This document shows positions 1-13,000 of a stretch of DNA of 64,000 nt, in pieces. Under the pieces are notes generated by a model. That model made no database searches, was not told the DNA's origin, and saw only the letters and a list, made by a program, of their open reading frames with translations. The position numbers were made by a program, and so were the translations under genes. Numbering within the stretch: position 1 is the first letter of the stretch; each line of letters starts with the position of its first letter. Where the stretch lies: the NCBI GenBank assembly GCA_963930775.1, contig OZ005695.1, positions 6,820,001-6,884,000 of the forward strand, written 5' to 3'. The DNA comes from Cliona cf. orientalis (Eukaryota; Porifera; Demospongiae; Clionaida; Clionaidae).

Positions 1-2566
1 GAAATGCCCATAGCTTGGGCTGGATAAAAGTGAAGTTCATTAAACTCAAAACTATTCTGTGGAATAACAAATCCAGTCATTTTGGTCTGAATCCATCCGC
101 TGACACTAGAGTACATGTGATGATTACGAGAAGCTAAGTTTCTATCACATGCCCATGATTCCCAAATGGTGGTAGCTGGTTCATTTTCGTTATGTATCAT
201 GTAGCCATAGCTAGGGTACTCTGTTTGCTCGAGAATTTTCACAGCTAAGTCATGCTGGTTGAGGTCCGATAGAACATAGAATAGATTTCTCACTCCAACA
301 ATTCCACACGTAATGAAAGCTTTGTCTGGTCCGTTCACTTGATTGAGGAAATTCTTAACAAAATCACTTTTTACATTATCAGGAACAATGCCCAAGGCCA
401 ATGGAAAGACATAAGTAACTTGAGCTCCATCAAGGTACTGTGCAGTTCCAGTCATGAATGCTTTGTTGAAATCGCTTGAAGTTTGTTGGAACAATTTCTT
501 TATTTTGTCAGCATCATCCTTTTTTCCAAGAGTGTTTGCCAACTCCATTGCTTCCTTCATGTTGTTGAGGACGCTGAATACAGAGGTGAAGCTGCTGTTT
601 ACCTTCTTGTTTTCTGGTGCAGGGTCCCAATCACCGTAGCGATAGAAGTAATTTCCAACACCGTTTTCGGGAATGAAAGTCACCATCTTATCAAGGTACT
701 TCAGCATGTTGTCATAGTATATCTTTGATGTATCTAAGCCTCCATGCTTCGCAAACTGGTAGATGATTTCTGGGAAAGCGGCACTCCAGGCTGGATCACC
801 AGGTCGACTGCCACCATAGTGAGGTACAATGTCTGGTATCGTGTCCCAAATTATATCATCCACTATCAAATCGAGAAAATTTTTGAAGAAGTCCTCCATG
901 TGAAAATTTAGCATGAAAGTCTCAGCAGATAATGCTGCATCTCCCATCCATCCTCTACGCTCACTCCTCTGATCACAGTCTGTTGGCACACTCATCAAGT
1001 TAGAGAGCATTCCACGGACCACGTTGGACTGGATGTTGTTTATGAGTGGACTCGAAGAGCTAAAATTTGAATTTAATTGAACATTTGAGTGAATTAGTAC
1101 TTTTTGTATATCGTCAGGTGTAAGGGTTCGGCTGTAGCCTGTCACTTCTGCATATCGAAATCCATGGTATGTCATTGATGGTTGAAAGGTTGTCATCTGA
1201 CCATCACCAGTGAAATAGTCCGTTGCCTTAGCACTGTGCAAGTTTTTATACATTAGTGAACCATCCATGGGCCCAAATGGCTGATGCTGAGGCACTTCTG
1301 CATGTTGCAAAATGATTGTATTGTTCATTCCTTTCACATTAATCCTGCACACTGCAGCAGAATTGTTTCCAAAGTCAACAACTTGGCTAATCAAATTACC
1401 CTTGCTATCCTTTCGGGGATAAATTTTGACGGCATTTTCGTGTCCTGTTTCTGCTATGTACGGCATTGTTGCTGTATACATTATTCCATTTGGCCCACCA
1501 GTCTCTTGAACTGATAATGTAGTGCCAGCTTTGATATTTGCATTGAACACTTCACCATCCCAAATAGTGACATAGACTATGTTTGAACGTCTATAGTTCC
1601 AAGTTGAGTCACTGTAGTATGAAGTAGTCTTACCGTCCGAGGTCTCAACTGTGAGGATAGCTCTCAGGACACGTGGGACTAGGTCAGGCTTTTGAAGAAT
1701 CATCCAGTCAGTCAAGCGGTAATTGGATGTATTTCGCCACCCAATACCGACCATTGCCTCTAGCATCAGTTGGTTTGAAGATGACTTTGCCAAGTCGGTG
1801 ATGTTGTAGACCATGTATGCAACTCGCATTTCATACTTGGTCCAGCCCGGTGCCAAAGCAATAGGGGGATTCATTCGTGCATTCAGATCAATGCTATTTA
1901 TGTATGGTTTGACAAAACCAAGACCAGATATGCAGAGCACAGCACTTGTCACTTTATCTGATTCGATTGCAAAGTTCTTCAGAAATATTGGAACGTTGGT
2001 TATGTTATCGCTGGCAGCAAGCCACTTTGCCGGTGTCCAGTCATTTGGGTCCAGTATTCCAGTCATGAAATGCCCCACTTCCTCACTTTCTGCCATCTCT
2101 CCTTTGTGATCCCACCAGCGGACCTTCCAGTAGTAGCTGTGCCCGCTGTGAAGCTTTGGACCAGCATACTGAATGCTTGTGTTTTGACCAAGAACCCTTC
2201 CTGTATCCCAGAGTGGTGAATTAAGGTTAGGGTGTTCCCACAGTATCACTTGAAATGCCTTTTGGGTCACTGACCGATCTGTTTTGTAAAAATTAATATC
2301 AGATTCTTGCTTACAGTGTCACAGCAAATCATCAAAGTGTCAGATTTAGCTATATACATACCTGTATGTTGTATGTTCCATGAGAGAAGTGGATTGGGAT
2401 TGTCTGTAGTGACAGTAGCTTGCCTGTGCACTTCATCCAGTTGTTCTTGCTTTAATCCAGCCAAGCTCCTCTCACACTTGAGGTGGTTGGGAGGAAGTGG
2501 ACCACAGAACACGAAGCTTGTCAGCTGCAAGTAGAGAAAGATGTGAGCAGCCAGATGTTTAGACAT
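1..2566 (-). CDS. GH78 alpha-L-rhamnosidase-like secreted glycosidase (C-terminus outside window)
   Basis: Predicted to hydrolyse terminal alpha-L-rhamnose from glycans outside the cell. Exon 1 is 2566-2362, a 92-bp GT..AG intron follows (2361-2270), and exon 2 is 2269 to the window edge; phases agree. The start ATG at 2566 opens a hydrophobic signal peptide (MSKHLAAHIFLYLQL, ending near SFVFC). An N-terminal Fn3-like beta domain with PLLSWNIQ, LWDTGRV and YYWKVRWWD is typical of GH78. The catalytic-barrel motif QRSERRGWMGDA (family form RDERLGWTGD) places the likely general acid Glu near residue 505 (codon 962-960). A second conserved block, TTIWESW...NHHMYSSVSGW, supplies the likely catalytic-base region. 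About 824 codons are present and no internal stop was seen. GH78 is mostly bacterial, fungal and plant-associated, so an intron-bearing animal copy suggests old transfer. Family call is firm; exact substrate is inference. Confidence 0.88.
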
Positions 2567-3070
2567 CTTGACCTTTTATTTAGCTACTCTCTGCCAGTAG
2601 CTACTCACTGCAACCGTAATGAATAGATAATGAGGCACGCCCTCTTGCTGTAATGAATAAAATTATTAAAACAAAGTCGTGCAAATGTGGCCAATTAATA
2701 ATGCGCACCTTTGGACCACCCCCAATGCACTCTCCTATTATTATAGAGTTTAACACTCCAATGATAATTATTATAGCATAATAAAAAAAAAATTATAATA
2801 ATATACACCTATTATCTCTTAATATTAAATTTTGGGTATCAGAGCCAAAAGAGTAATGTACTATAATTATTATAATTATTGAGATCAATACTTAGCTTAT
2901 AGATCATCAGATCTATATAAAGCAAATCCCATGTTGCTGCAAAGGACAGCACCAGCACTAATTAGCTAGTACTAGACTCAATTCAGTCAGTGCCGGCGCA
3001 CCATTAACATTAACTTCAAGTTGATGTCATCAGGAGTGACTAGCCATTTTCCTGTCAATTGCATCAGATG

Positions 3071-3304
3071 ATTCCTGTCATGAAATGCCTCACTTCCTCA
3101 CTTTCTGCCATCTCTCCTTTGTGATCCCACCTGAGCGGATCCTCCACTAGTAGCTATTAAACTGTGAAGCTGTGGACCAACATACTGAATGCTTGTGTTT
3201 TGACCAAGTGTATCTCAGAGTGGTGAATTCAGGTTAGGATATGTTCCCACAAATAAAAAAAAATAATGTTATCGCTTGAAATGCCCTCTGACTTGCTGAT
3301 CAAT
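3071..3304 (-). pseudogene. Decayed fragment of rhamnosidase exon 2 (copy A)
   Basis: The segment closely matches 2056-2282, the 5' end of rhamnosidase exon 2, in the same orientation. It keeps recognisable stretches such as gtcatgaaatgcc and cttgtgttttgaccaag, but has small insertions, a deletion where the gene reads agaacccttcctg, and an A-run interruption near 3250. It has no exon 1 and cannot encode an enzyme. The same deletion is present in the copy at 48207-48427, so it was already decayed before the tandem duplication. Confidence 0.8.
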
Positions 3305-3511
3305 CGTAAAGCAGACTGGCCGAAGACATCACTGCATGAGCCATGCTTGCACACATGCGGGTGCCCGGTATTCATATACCGGTAGCTACATGTACATCCA
3401 TAGATTATAACGGGAGGGGAATATATAATCTATGGTACATCATATCAAGATTACATGAGCTCTTGATCGTAGCTATTTTTTGTATACTTGTATAATCAGG
3501 CGCTGATCCAG

Positions 3512-3700
3512 AAAATTAGCATGGAAGGTGGCTGACAGGGTGGCTATCTGTAGTAAATCATACTGGTGCAAGTGCATGGGGTGGCTGGTTAATAATGGTG
3601 GACATCTCCTATATACTACGTTGCATAAAAGAACTGGTGAAGGGGGGGGGGGGGGGGGGGGGCTAGCCGCCCTATCCACCCCGCTGTTTGAGGTGGTGGC
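3512..3700. repeat. Dispersed repeat with poly-G tract (family N)
   Basis: The stretch ggtggctgacagggtggcta, followed by ctactggcgcaag-like text and a cataaaagaa motif, recurs at 44395-44557 and 46700-46835. This copy contains 21 consecutive G at 3642-3662. Short proline- or glycine-rich reading frames here are products of the homopolymer and not genes. Confidence 0.65.
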
Positions 3701-3719
3701 TAGGGTGGAAGTGGATTTC

Positions 3720-3860
3720 CTAAAGCGGAAGTGTTACAGAGCATGATTGGGTCCGTACGAGCAGTCTCGTAAGCCACACCCCCATGCAATCCAATGACAT
3801 GATAGGGGCGTGGGGTGTGAGCGGTACACCAGTAGCCCTTTGTGCGTGGCTAGCTATAAA
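3720..3860 (+). promoter_or_regulatory. TATA promoter of STRA6-like gene 1
   Basis: TATAAA lies at 3855-3860, about 58 bp before the ATG at 3918. Upstream are an ETS-like site AGCGGAAGTG (3724-3733), attgg / ccaat boxes (about 3748 and 3791) and GC/KLF-like boxes ccacaccccc and ggggcgtgggg. All recur with similar spacing before gene 2 (48825-48975), although intervening sequence has drifted. The motif reading is by eye; binding factors are inference. Confidence 0.65.
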
Positions 3861-3917
3861 GGACGGTATCTGGATCTGCTTAGCTGCTGCTTTGTAGTTT
3901 GCTATTGAGATTTGAGA

Positions 3918-4001
3918 ATGAATACTACTACCGCCCCATGTGCGCCACCACTCTCTTCAGATGCCGTTGTCATCGCAGTTTGTATCTTATTGATCCTCTC
4001 G
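3918..4001 (+). CDS. STRA6-like gene 1 exon 1 (residues 1-28)
   Basis: The ATG at 3918 follows the TATA box and the tttgaga leader shared with gene 2. The exon encodes a short extracellular N-terminus, MNTTTAPCAPPLSS, and the first half of TM1 (AVVIAVCILLILS). It ends phase 0 at a gtaagc donor. In gene 2 the same stretch is split by an extra intron. Confidence 0.85.
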
Positions 4002-7000
4002 GTAAGCTGTAGACATAGAGATACACTAAATAATATAAGTAATACATTTTGTTGTCTTGGTATTGATGAAACCCGGTACCAGCAGAGTTTGTTGTGGCCA
4101 GCCACTGTGTATGTGTAGCTATGCCATGTTCTGCATACTGGCCACTGGGTAAAATGGTGTCCTCAGTAATGTCATATGCAGATTAAATAATAATCTCGTC
4201 TCTGCTGCTCTGCTGAACAACACAAGCCCATTTACAAAACGTAGCAGCTATCGGAGTCTAGGTCCTGGATATGCTGGCCAGCTCTGGGAATAATTCATTG
4301 CATTATGAACTTCGGACACAGAGTTGGCTTGCCTTTACGGTGTCGTAGGCGAGCTGAGAGACGAGAAATGCACTCGTGATCGTATGCTGTATAAAGCTAT
4401 GGCAGCGTTGACCACCAATATGTGCAGTTAATGGGCTAAACGGTCACGCTTAAGTCATCTATAATTGGGGCGAGCCTGAGCGAGCCCCACATAAACGGTA
4501 CATCCATGCGCGAATTGTATATATATATATATATTATTATGGTACGTCGGTCGCCCTATAATAGCCAGCTATGGACATAAACGCGAAATAGTCTATTGCG
4601 CATTGTCATGCCTGACACTACGAGCCGTGTATATTCCGTTCTAATTTAGCAAATTGCAAATTTACCCTCGTTTTTTTCTACATCGCGCACGCACTGGACG
4701 AGATCGAGAAGTACAGTAAGGCTCCAAAGCAGGAGAGAGAGAGAGAAAGACAAACGCATCGTCAGCTCAACAGCGCGAGGAGCAGCTAAGAACGTGATAA
4801 AGATAGACGTGCTGCCCACTGAGCCTGTGATAATAGAGGCAGCTACACTATAATTTTGACTATTGGCTATGGGTAGATAAGTACGTGGAGGGAACTGTCA
4901 TGCAGCTATATGGCACTATGACTGTCATTATCAGATTCTGCTTCCATCTACATGTATATCAGTGCATGGTCTTCAGGATCTATTGTGCTATGGCTTTGTC
5001 TTTGGCTACTCCCAGAGTACAACAGAGGCTCAGCTCAGGCTCGCCCCAAACAGGCCCTGCATGACACTAGTATTATGTACCCTTATAGGATTATCCCCCT
5101 AGAGTCTGTGGTTGTATGGTCCCAGCCAGGCAGACATTTGGGCTAAGTCAGTTTGTCATCACACACCCACCTGACCATGCTGCTGTAATAATTCTGGTTA
5201 TGTGAGTGTCTATTACATACATTCATGCAGAGGGTATAGTTATTGTAACTGTATTATACAATCCTGCCCCTCCTACACATGTACCTCTAACCGTCACACT
5301 GCATGCATAGCTCCTTCTCTAAGAGTCTGGAGGCTGGGTGATCCTAGGATGCTGCATGCTGGCTATTGAGCTCCAAGACGAACACTAACTGCTCCTATAT
5401 ATGTCTAATACAGTAGGTTGTTCACTCTGATTTCTTAGTACTGTGATCATGAATAATAGTACCCAGAATTGACAATAGTAAGTGAATGAATATAATCTAG
5501 AATGAATACTATTGTTCAGCTGCAGATGGTTGCATGGATCCATGGGTTTTCCCTTTCACCTTTCCTGTTAGAGGTGGGGACTGGAGCGGGGGACTGACTT
5601 AGCAGTGACCCACAGTATGGCCAGTATAATATAAGCGCTTATTTGCTAGTACAGTGCCAGCAGCCAACACTTAGAATATTAAGTATACTCATCTAAGTCC
5701 TATATTATGTGTTGCTAAGTCCTTATAGGTACCGTGAGGAAAAGAGATGTCCTCCCTCAGGTTTGAAATCCTGGGCATAATAAACATGGCTATATACATT
5801 AATGTGCAGGTTATTCATTTACTGCCACTCCATTATTATTTTGTGCATGTACATTACAAAGTGTGTGAGAGTGTTGTTCCTATAGTACTAGCTACTGTGC
5901 TCACTACTGTGGCCTCCATTGTGCCTAGCTGTAGACAGACAGTAGTGTGGCTAGAGTGTGTAGGTGGCATTTCCTTTACATATCAGTGAGATAAATAATT
6001 GTGCATCAATGGGAGGGGGGAAACCCATGCAGCTAGACAGTCTCTCCTACTGTCTCCATGCACTAGAAGGGACAACTACCTCATGTAATGATAGATGTCT
6101 GATATAATTTCCTGGTACTGTAGCAGTGAGATAAACCTGGATGTGAGTTAACATAATTGTTGTCACCCTTGCACCTTTACATCCTGGCACTCTTTGGAAT
6201 GTGAAAAATTTAATACAACCTCCCTGGAGAGATGGGGGCATTCCTTCGAAACATAGGTATGCTAATTTAATACTCAATCTAGGCATCATATATACCCAAT
6301 GTATTGGTTTCACAAATTCTGTATATGCACACTAGAATCTAGAGTTGTTGGTAGATTCAAGCACAGTAGGGATGCTCTCATACATGACTGATAATTGCTA
6401 GTTGAGGAAGCTAGCTCTCTAGAGCTTATGCATGCATGCACCATACACTCATAAAATTGCAGATAGCAGTACTAAACAGTACGCATGTGTCAGACAGGGA
6501 CATCCCTGCAATCAATATGTGCATAGAGGGAGGGATGGGAAGAAAGGCTAAATCAATAATAAAATTAATGTTGATGGCATAGACAGCAACTATAATGATG
6601 TACTGGAAAACTTGATTCTCTATGGTAATAATTATAATCCAAAGCGTAACTGATGTACATACATCATGTGATGATACTGTGCTGCTGAAAGATTAAATGC
6701 CTCATGCTACATGTAACTCAGCAATTGCATGATGGAGCTATGCATACATTAGATGTCATTGGGGGCAAGCGTGAGCGAGCCCCACATTTGATCGTTTGCC
6801 GGAAGTTCGTCTGTCCATCTGTCCATCTGTCTGTGTGTCCAGTTTGGCTGACTGAGCATGCACGTGAAAATAACACGTCCTCTCTATTGTGCCATGCCTT
6901 TTTTCCAACAATTATTTGCGCATGCTCAAATGATCAGAATCAAAGGATCGAAAACTTGGGAAGAAAGGCCAAGAACGAGGATGTCGGATCCAACAATAGC

Positions 7001-10000
7001 TACAGAGAATGAACTAGACAGAGAAGACAGCAACAGAGAGCGAGCACAGTTAAAGAGAGCTCGGGATGGAAGCAACGAACGAACGGATCAGTACGTATGT
7101 AACAGTAGCTTTGTCAGTACGTTTCAGCTTATTGCTCGCTAATAAACTCATATTTACAAGTCCACTGCTAAGTAGATGAATCTTGAAAAAGGCCAAAAGG
7201 ACGGCCAGAACCATAGAACCTGGGATGCGCGTGTGCTGACATCGTGATATTGGTGTATAGCTACGTGTATCATGCACACGCAAGCTCGCGAATGCTCGCC
7301 CCCACGATGAAATACATCACACTAGTATAATATAGTAATCTGTATTGAGTGAAGTGACCTTTGTTGTGTACGTGACACCTACATACAATGGTATTTCCGC
7401 TACTTACCATTATCGTATGCTGGCAGACTAGGTGACTGACTCATAGTTAACGGATGCGGAGACCTCCAACAACATGTAGCCATGAGGACAGGATGTGGGA
7501 CAGACCTGATATTAAGTCACTTAGTTATTGTCCCATGATCTTTCCCTAGAACAGATCTGACGTCCAGGCAAGTTCAATTGGTATGATATTTTTTCAACTG
7601 AAAGGGAAGCATGATAATGTCTGCAATATCCACCTATTAGATAATTGGAAATTTTGGCCTCACCCATCGTCAGTATGTTTGAGCACTCGAACAGTGAACT
7701 CAGTTATAGTTCATGGAAGCATAATCAAAAGCATCACTGGCAGAAACTGTGTCCATTTTATTCACTAAGAATCGCTTTGAAACTTGATCTGATCCCTCTC
7801 AATGGAATATCACCATGTTTAGTGTAGCCATTCTCGTGTACCTGGCTGGGTTGGAGAACAAATATTAGCCATGTACAACCTGGAAAACTCTCAGTTGAGC
7901 AGTGAGTGATATTAAATTTTACTGGACACATAGGCTTATTAGGCATTGCTTTAATTATCAGCAGTAGGATACGCTATGAGCTTTCTCGATATGACCAATT
8001 TTTTACACTTGACTTAGCAATGGTACCATCGTGTTTTTGCCCCTGTGTAGTAAGGACACTTTGAGGGTCATCTGATCAAATAATGGAACAAATTTTAACT
8101 CTAAAAGTCTAGCCTGAAGCAAAGAAACGAGTCATGATCAACTGATTTTAAACATATCACGCCCACTGCATGTACTAATAATTAAACCCTATAATAATAT
8201 TGATAATCGATATCCATACTTCCGATAATTTACCTGCTGCTATATATTCGCATAGCTTATTACATAATGTTATTAATTTTGTGATTTCTCCCTTTATACA
8301 CTGATGGTGTGCATGCATTAGCGCTACTCTATACTAACTTCTTTGACACGCTTAGTGCACTTACAAGTGCTAATAGTTGAGGTCAAGTGCTTGATTGTGT
8401 AAGGTGGCTGTACCAGCAAATGATCACAGAACTCTTAAACGAAGCATTTTTAGTGAAAGCTACTCAACATAAACCTTGTGACATGTTTTGATGTATCCAT
8501 GGAGCTTCCCTTTGGGCTGCACCTAAGTACTATGAAGTACTGGTGATAGGCTAAATGAAATCTCCTCTCTAGCTACAAAACTAAGAAAACCCTCTTCTGT
8601 AGCTCACTTTAGCATGCTTAGCAAAAAATCGTCATCATTTGGACAGCTAGGGCTGGTAGTCTCTCTCAAAACGATCGAAATGTGCGTGGTTTTACAATTA
8701 AGTGAGCGTGGTTTTAAAAGTTTATGTGAGAACCCCCCTTCGAGAATTTCTGGATCCGCCACTGGGTAAGCGGCAGATTATCGTGGTAACAGACTCATAG
8801 ACACATATACAGGAACACCTTACAGTTCGGTCCACAAGCACCGAGAATTATTGTAATGTTTTGGCCAGCATGCATAATTAATGTACACGCTTCTATAGAT
8901 TCTGATACTGATTGTGCTGACTTTGCTCAAGCAACGTGTCCGTCTTGCACCAAACTGTTGCTGCGGATATCCTGGACTTCCTGTGTAAGTACTTTGTGAT
9001 CATTATGATTATAACTGATTACCATGCATCCATTTATGTTGTAAATAGTATAATTATTATTCCTTGAATTCTCCACGCATTGAAATATTCACGCACTGAT
9101 TATCTGGCTAGAGTGGAACAAACAGACTCCACCCTCGAATAGGTTTTTGCACAATGTATGTACCATGTATATACACTGTTAGTTGCTGGACATAGCTCAA
9201 CTTTCAGCAGTTCAACTGTATGAGTGCAGCACCTCAGCATATGCATGCAGCAAAATGAAATCTACCTTAGTTAACGGCATTCAAACTTAGCGATTTTCAA
9301 AGGAGAGCATTTAGCTATAGCTACAACTTTAATAATTATAGCGATTTTGTCACATACCGTATTTTCTCGTTATTAGGCGCATTTCGCTTATAAGCGCATA
9401 TTCGTTATTAAGCGCATGCTATTTTGTTGGCCTAAGCACTCGTTATTAGGCGCATTTCGCATATAAGCGCATACTAATATTATGTGACCATTGACCTCGA
9501 TATCTGCACGCTTGCTAGCTTGCCCAGGGCTCCAACCATTTCAAGTTAGTCGAAATTACGATGACTACTGTCGATTCTCAGGTTCTTCCAGTAATGAACG
9601 CCATTTCGACCTGGGCAGAATGCAGCAACGTGAACGATCGTGCGATCGATCGATTGGTCACGCCCCTTAAATGATACCGCGAACGCGCATGCGTTCTTGG
9701 TGTAGCTATTTTTTGTTAGGCGCATCTCGCTGTTAGGCGCACTTCGTTATTAAGCGCAGGTTTTCTTCCTGTGGAGATATAAGCGCATGCGCTTAATAGC
9801 GAGAAAATACAGTAGCTATAATATAATTCATAACAAACTTTGCCAGAGTCTCAGAGTAGATCACTGTTCCAGATGCTACTGAAGTAACTACTCAACAGAT
9901 ACTAGAGCCCTATAGTAGAGGCCATGAAGTCGCTATCTGATAAAGAACTGGATTACAGCTCAGATTCAAGCGAGTATAGAACATTACTTGCTTTTTCAAT

Positions 10001-13000
10001 TTTTCAATTAACCTTGTTTGGATTATATCGTCAGGAAAAAATTTAGCTTCATATTAATTTAGTGAATTTGCTTCCAGTCATAAATTCACTAACTTAAGAT
10101 GCAGTTAATTAACTATTTAATGACTTAGTACTAAGGTAGTATATAATTATTTTAGATCCTACTTGTAACAAATACAGTGATCTGATTGGTTGAACTGCAG
10201 TATCTATCCTTCATAAAAAACCTTGTAAGCTCCATAAAAAACCTGGTAAATTTTGTTCGCCCATGGCTAGTTTGTTGCTAGGCAGTTGTTTATATACAAA
10301 GCTGTTGGGCATTGTTGCTAGGATCTAAAGTAGTTAGACACTGTTTAGTCGGTTTCTACGTGATTTAGAAGACCTCAGGGCTCAGTAGAACCCTCGCTTC
10401 GCTCGGGATTCTATACAGAGCCCTTCGGTCTTCTAAATCACGTAGAAACCTCCTAAACAGTGTCTAACTATTATATAGTGATTGTACAATGACCCACATG
10501 CATGATATTGCACACAAGGACCTCTTTCTGCTTTTTGCCTTTCAATTTCCTTCATCAAATGCATTACCTAGGAAATATTCCTTTGTTGCCTTAGGTATTG
10601 TAGTATAATTAATGTATTATTACCACATAGTTGGGAAGATTAAATTTGGCGGTTGGAATCCAACTTGCCATTGCAAGTATATTAAATTTGGTGGTTTGGT
10701 ATGGGATCGCCATAATATTATGTATCGATATTGTGTGTTCGTTACAGAAGGTCAGTGGAAGTGATTTGACCTCGCGACACAAGAGGCTATATGTCTGGCC
10801 CTCGAACACTAGAAGCTAGAACCAGGCGATCTCTGTGAACGCCAGCCTTGGCACTAGCTACAGGCACAAACACTAGCTTCTTGGACGGACTGTCAAAGCC
10901 AAGCGACTACTTGGGGACTTGTACATTCAGTGGCCTGCAGTTAGGCAAGCAGCTTGATTCATGAGAAGACATAGTTCAAGTGGACATCACAGAGGTAGTA
11001 GATTCTGACTTTGACTCACATTCTCAAGTCCCAGTGCCAGGTGAGCTACGAATAAGCTAACGACTTTTTGGACAGTTGATCGTGTGCTCAAACGGGACGC
11101 TGGACCAAAACTAAGGTCATGCTTACCAAAACATAATCTTTCCTACACTTGCTTGTCAGAGGATAGTTGTAAAATAAATGAAATGTGTAGAAAATGTTTC
11201 CCTATCCTACACATTTCCTGTATGCATGAAATCCATGTTTTCGTCTAGTGGGATGCCATGAATGTGCATGTACATGCTCAATAGAATGTTCCAGAATACA
11301 GGTGAAGAGCGGTTTCAGTCGCTTGTTTAATCAAACTAGCACTCTGGCCTGTGGCCATGCACCCTTAGTGAGAGTAGTGGCACAGTGTTCAACTGAGACT
11401 AATTGAATAATATATACACACCCCCTGCTTCGCGGGTTCCTAAATGCCCAATATACAACAATCAGGTGCAGCAGGGGATGAGCAAAGTGAGCCCCCTGCT
11501 TGTAATAATATAATTATGTGCAAGTAAGATAAGTATATTGGCAGATTTTAATTTGGTGATTGCTCAGGCAGATCGCCATACCACCAATTTCGATCTGGCT
11601 ATCCTATGTATATTTATGCTCACAGACCCATGGACTTCCTTATTGCTCCTCGTCATCGCTGGATCTATGTTGCCATATTTGGAGTTATGGGAGTCCAGAT
11701 ATTCACTATATTTCGAATACTGAATGGAATTAACGTGTCCAGCAACAGTTATTGGCAACTCACTTTCACTGTGTGTAAGTTAAGTCCATGAGGATTGCAT
11801 TGTACAAAACTAAATACCTATTATCTTAGGTATTACATGTAAAAGCAGTCAATAGGCACTTAGACATAATTATATGTGACAGGATCTGAGAAAAGGGACC
11901 ATTTCGCGCTATTCCCGAATTTTCATTTTAAAACGCTTATATCTTTGGAACCATAGCAGCTATGAACTTCAAAACTGGCATGAATATTCTTCAATCATCC
12001 TACTACACTCGCTGCAAATCGCGGGCCCCCCCCCACTTCCATGGTGGGCGGGGCAAGCGCGCGCGTCGATCGCGTTCGAAAATCGCCGTTTTATGCCTCA
12101 CTTTGGCGGCTCACCGCTCAGGACAGGAGGCTTGCTCAGGCTTCTAACGTTGGATCTGTGAAGTAGAAGGTCCAAACTGCTAATAAACCAAGCCAGAAGC
12201 CTAGGGCTCTTGAGGCCTTGAAATGGTGACAGTTTGAAAAATGGCAAAAAATCGCGTTTAGCGCGAAATGGTCCCTTTTCTCAGATCCTGTCACATATGT
12301 AAATTATACAATGACTAGATAGGTAGCCTTGTCCCTGGGAGAGGACTGAGGACGAGGCTATTATAAGCACTTCCTGTCATATAGCAGGTAAACCATTGTC
12401 TACAAAAGAGATTGGGGCGACTAAAAGTAAGTATAGTGTAGATGACTGTGTGCTGGCAAACGCTCACAATAGTAGCAACTTTCTTTCATTTATCAATAAT
12501 CAATTTATCGAAGCTTTTCGGCTAAAATGGTTAGCCTCATCAGGATAATAAAAATGAAGGAAAGAAAAAACCTTATATAGAAATAAGGGAGAAACCTGTC
12601 TCAAAAAAGATAGACAAGGAGGGCCAAGACAACAATACAGATGCATTGAATGTAAAAACGATTAGGGCTACCTAGTCAACGCTGTCTATCTTCGTCTCGC
12701 ATGACTTTTTTTTATTGTGGGCCATACATGAAGCACATAAATGAACGTCGTAAATTTTCAAGAGACCTATTTTGACAAATTTGCAAACTTTTTTCACACA
12801 CATACTAATATTGCTTAAGGTTATGAGGTAGCATTCGACACGCAATTTATAAATGATTGCGCATGGACACAATTCACATATGTTTAATGCGGTTTAGTCG
12901 GGAACGCAAACGAACATCAACCATTTCCAGATGTAAACAAAGTCCAAATTTCTGCGTCAACTTTTGAAGACCAGAGACTCGAATGAACTGACTTTGCTGT

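Larger units (their letters stand above)
2567..3853. other. Divergent intergenic region between rhamnosidase and STRA6-like gene 1
   Basis: This stretch has no convincing gene. It is AT-rich near 2740-2900. From about 2870 it aligns with 48030 onward, which I take as the left edge of the tandem duplication. It holds the decayed rhamnosidase fragment (3071-3304), a dispersed repeat with a poly-G tract (about 3512-3700) and the proximal promoter of STRA6-like gene 1 (3720-3860). Confidence 0.6.
4002..8898 (+). other. Intron 1 of STRA6-like gene 1
   Basis: It contains MITE families A (4465-5049) and B (6759-7304). Segments near 5240-5640 and 7330-8898 align with intron sequence of gene 2 (50580-51060 and 51195-52635). 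Short reading frames inside lack splice context or family motifs and I do not call them genes. Confidence 0.75.
8985..11625 (+). other. Intron 2 of STRA6-like gene 1
   Basis: It holds MITE C (9355-9814), a 140-bp hairpin (10331-10470) and two end fragments of the family J MITE (about 10620-10725 and 11520-11600). The segment 11060-11500 aligns with 53740-54020 in gene 2. Confidence 0.7.

Noticed and set aside
5747-5989. 80-codon hydrophobic frame in intron 1
   Set aside because: It has no splice phase link to the flanking exons, no family motif, and I saw no equivalent conserved frame in the gene 2 intron.
8899-8984. Alternative cysteine-rich frame of exon 2 (ADFAQATCPSCTKLL)
   Set aside because: It does not match the phase of exon 1; the chosen frame completes TM1 and gives the GYPGLP family motif.
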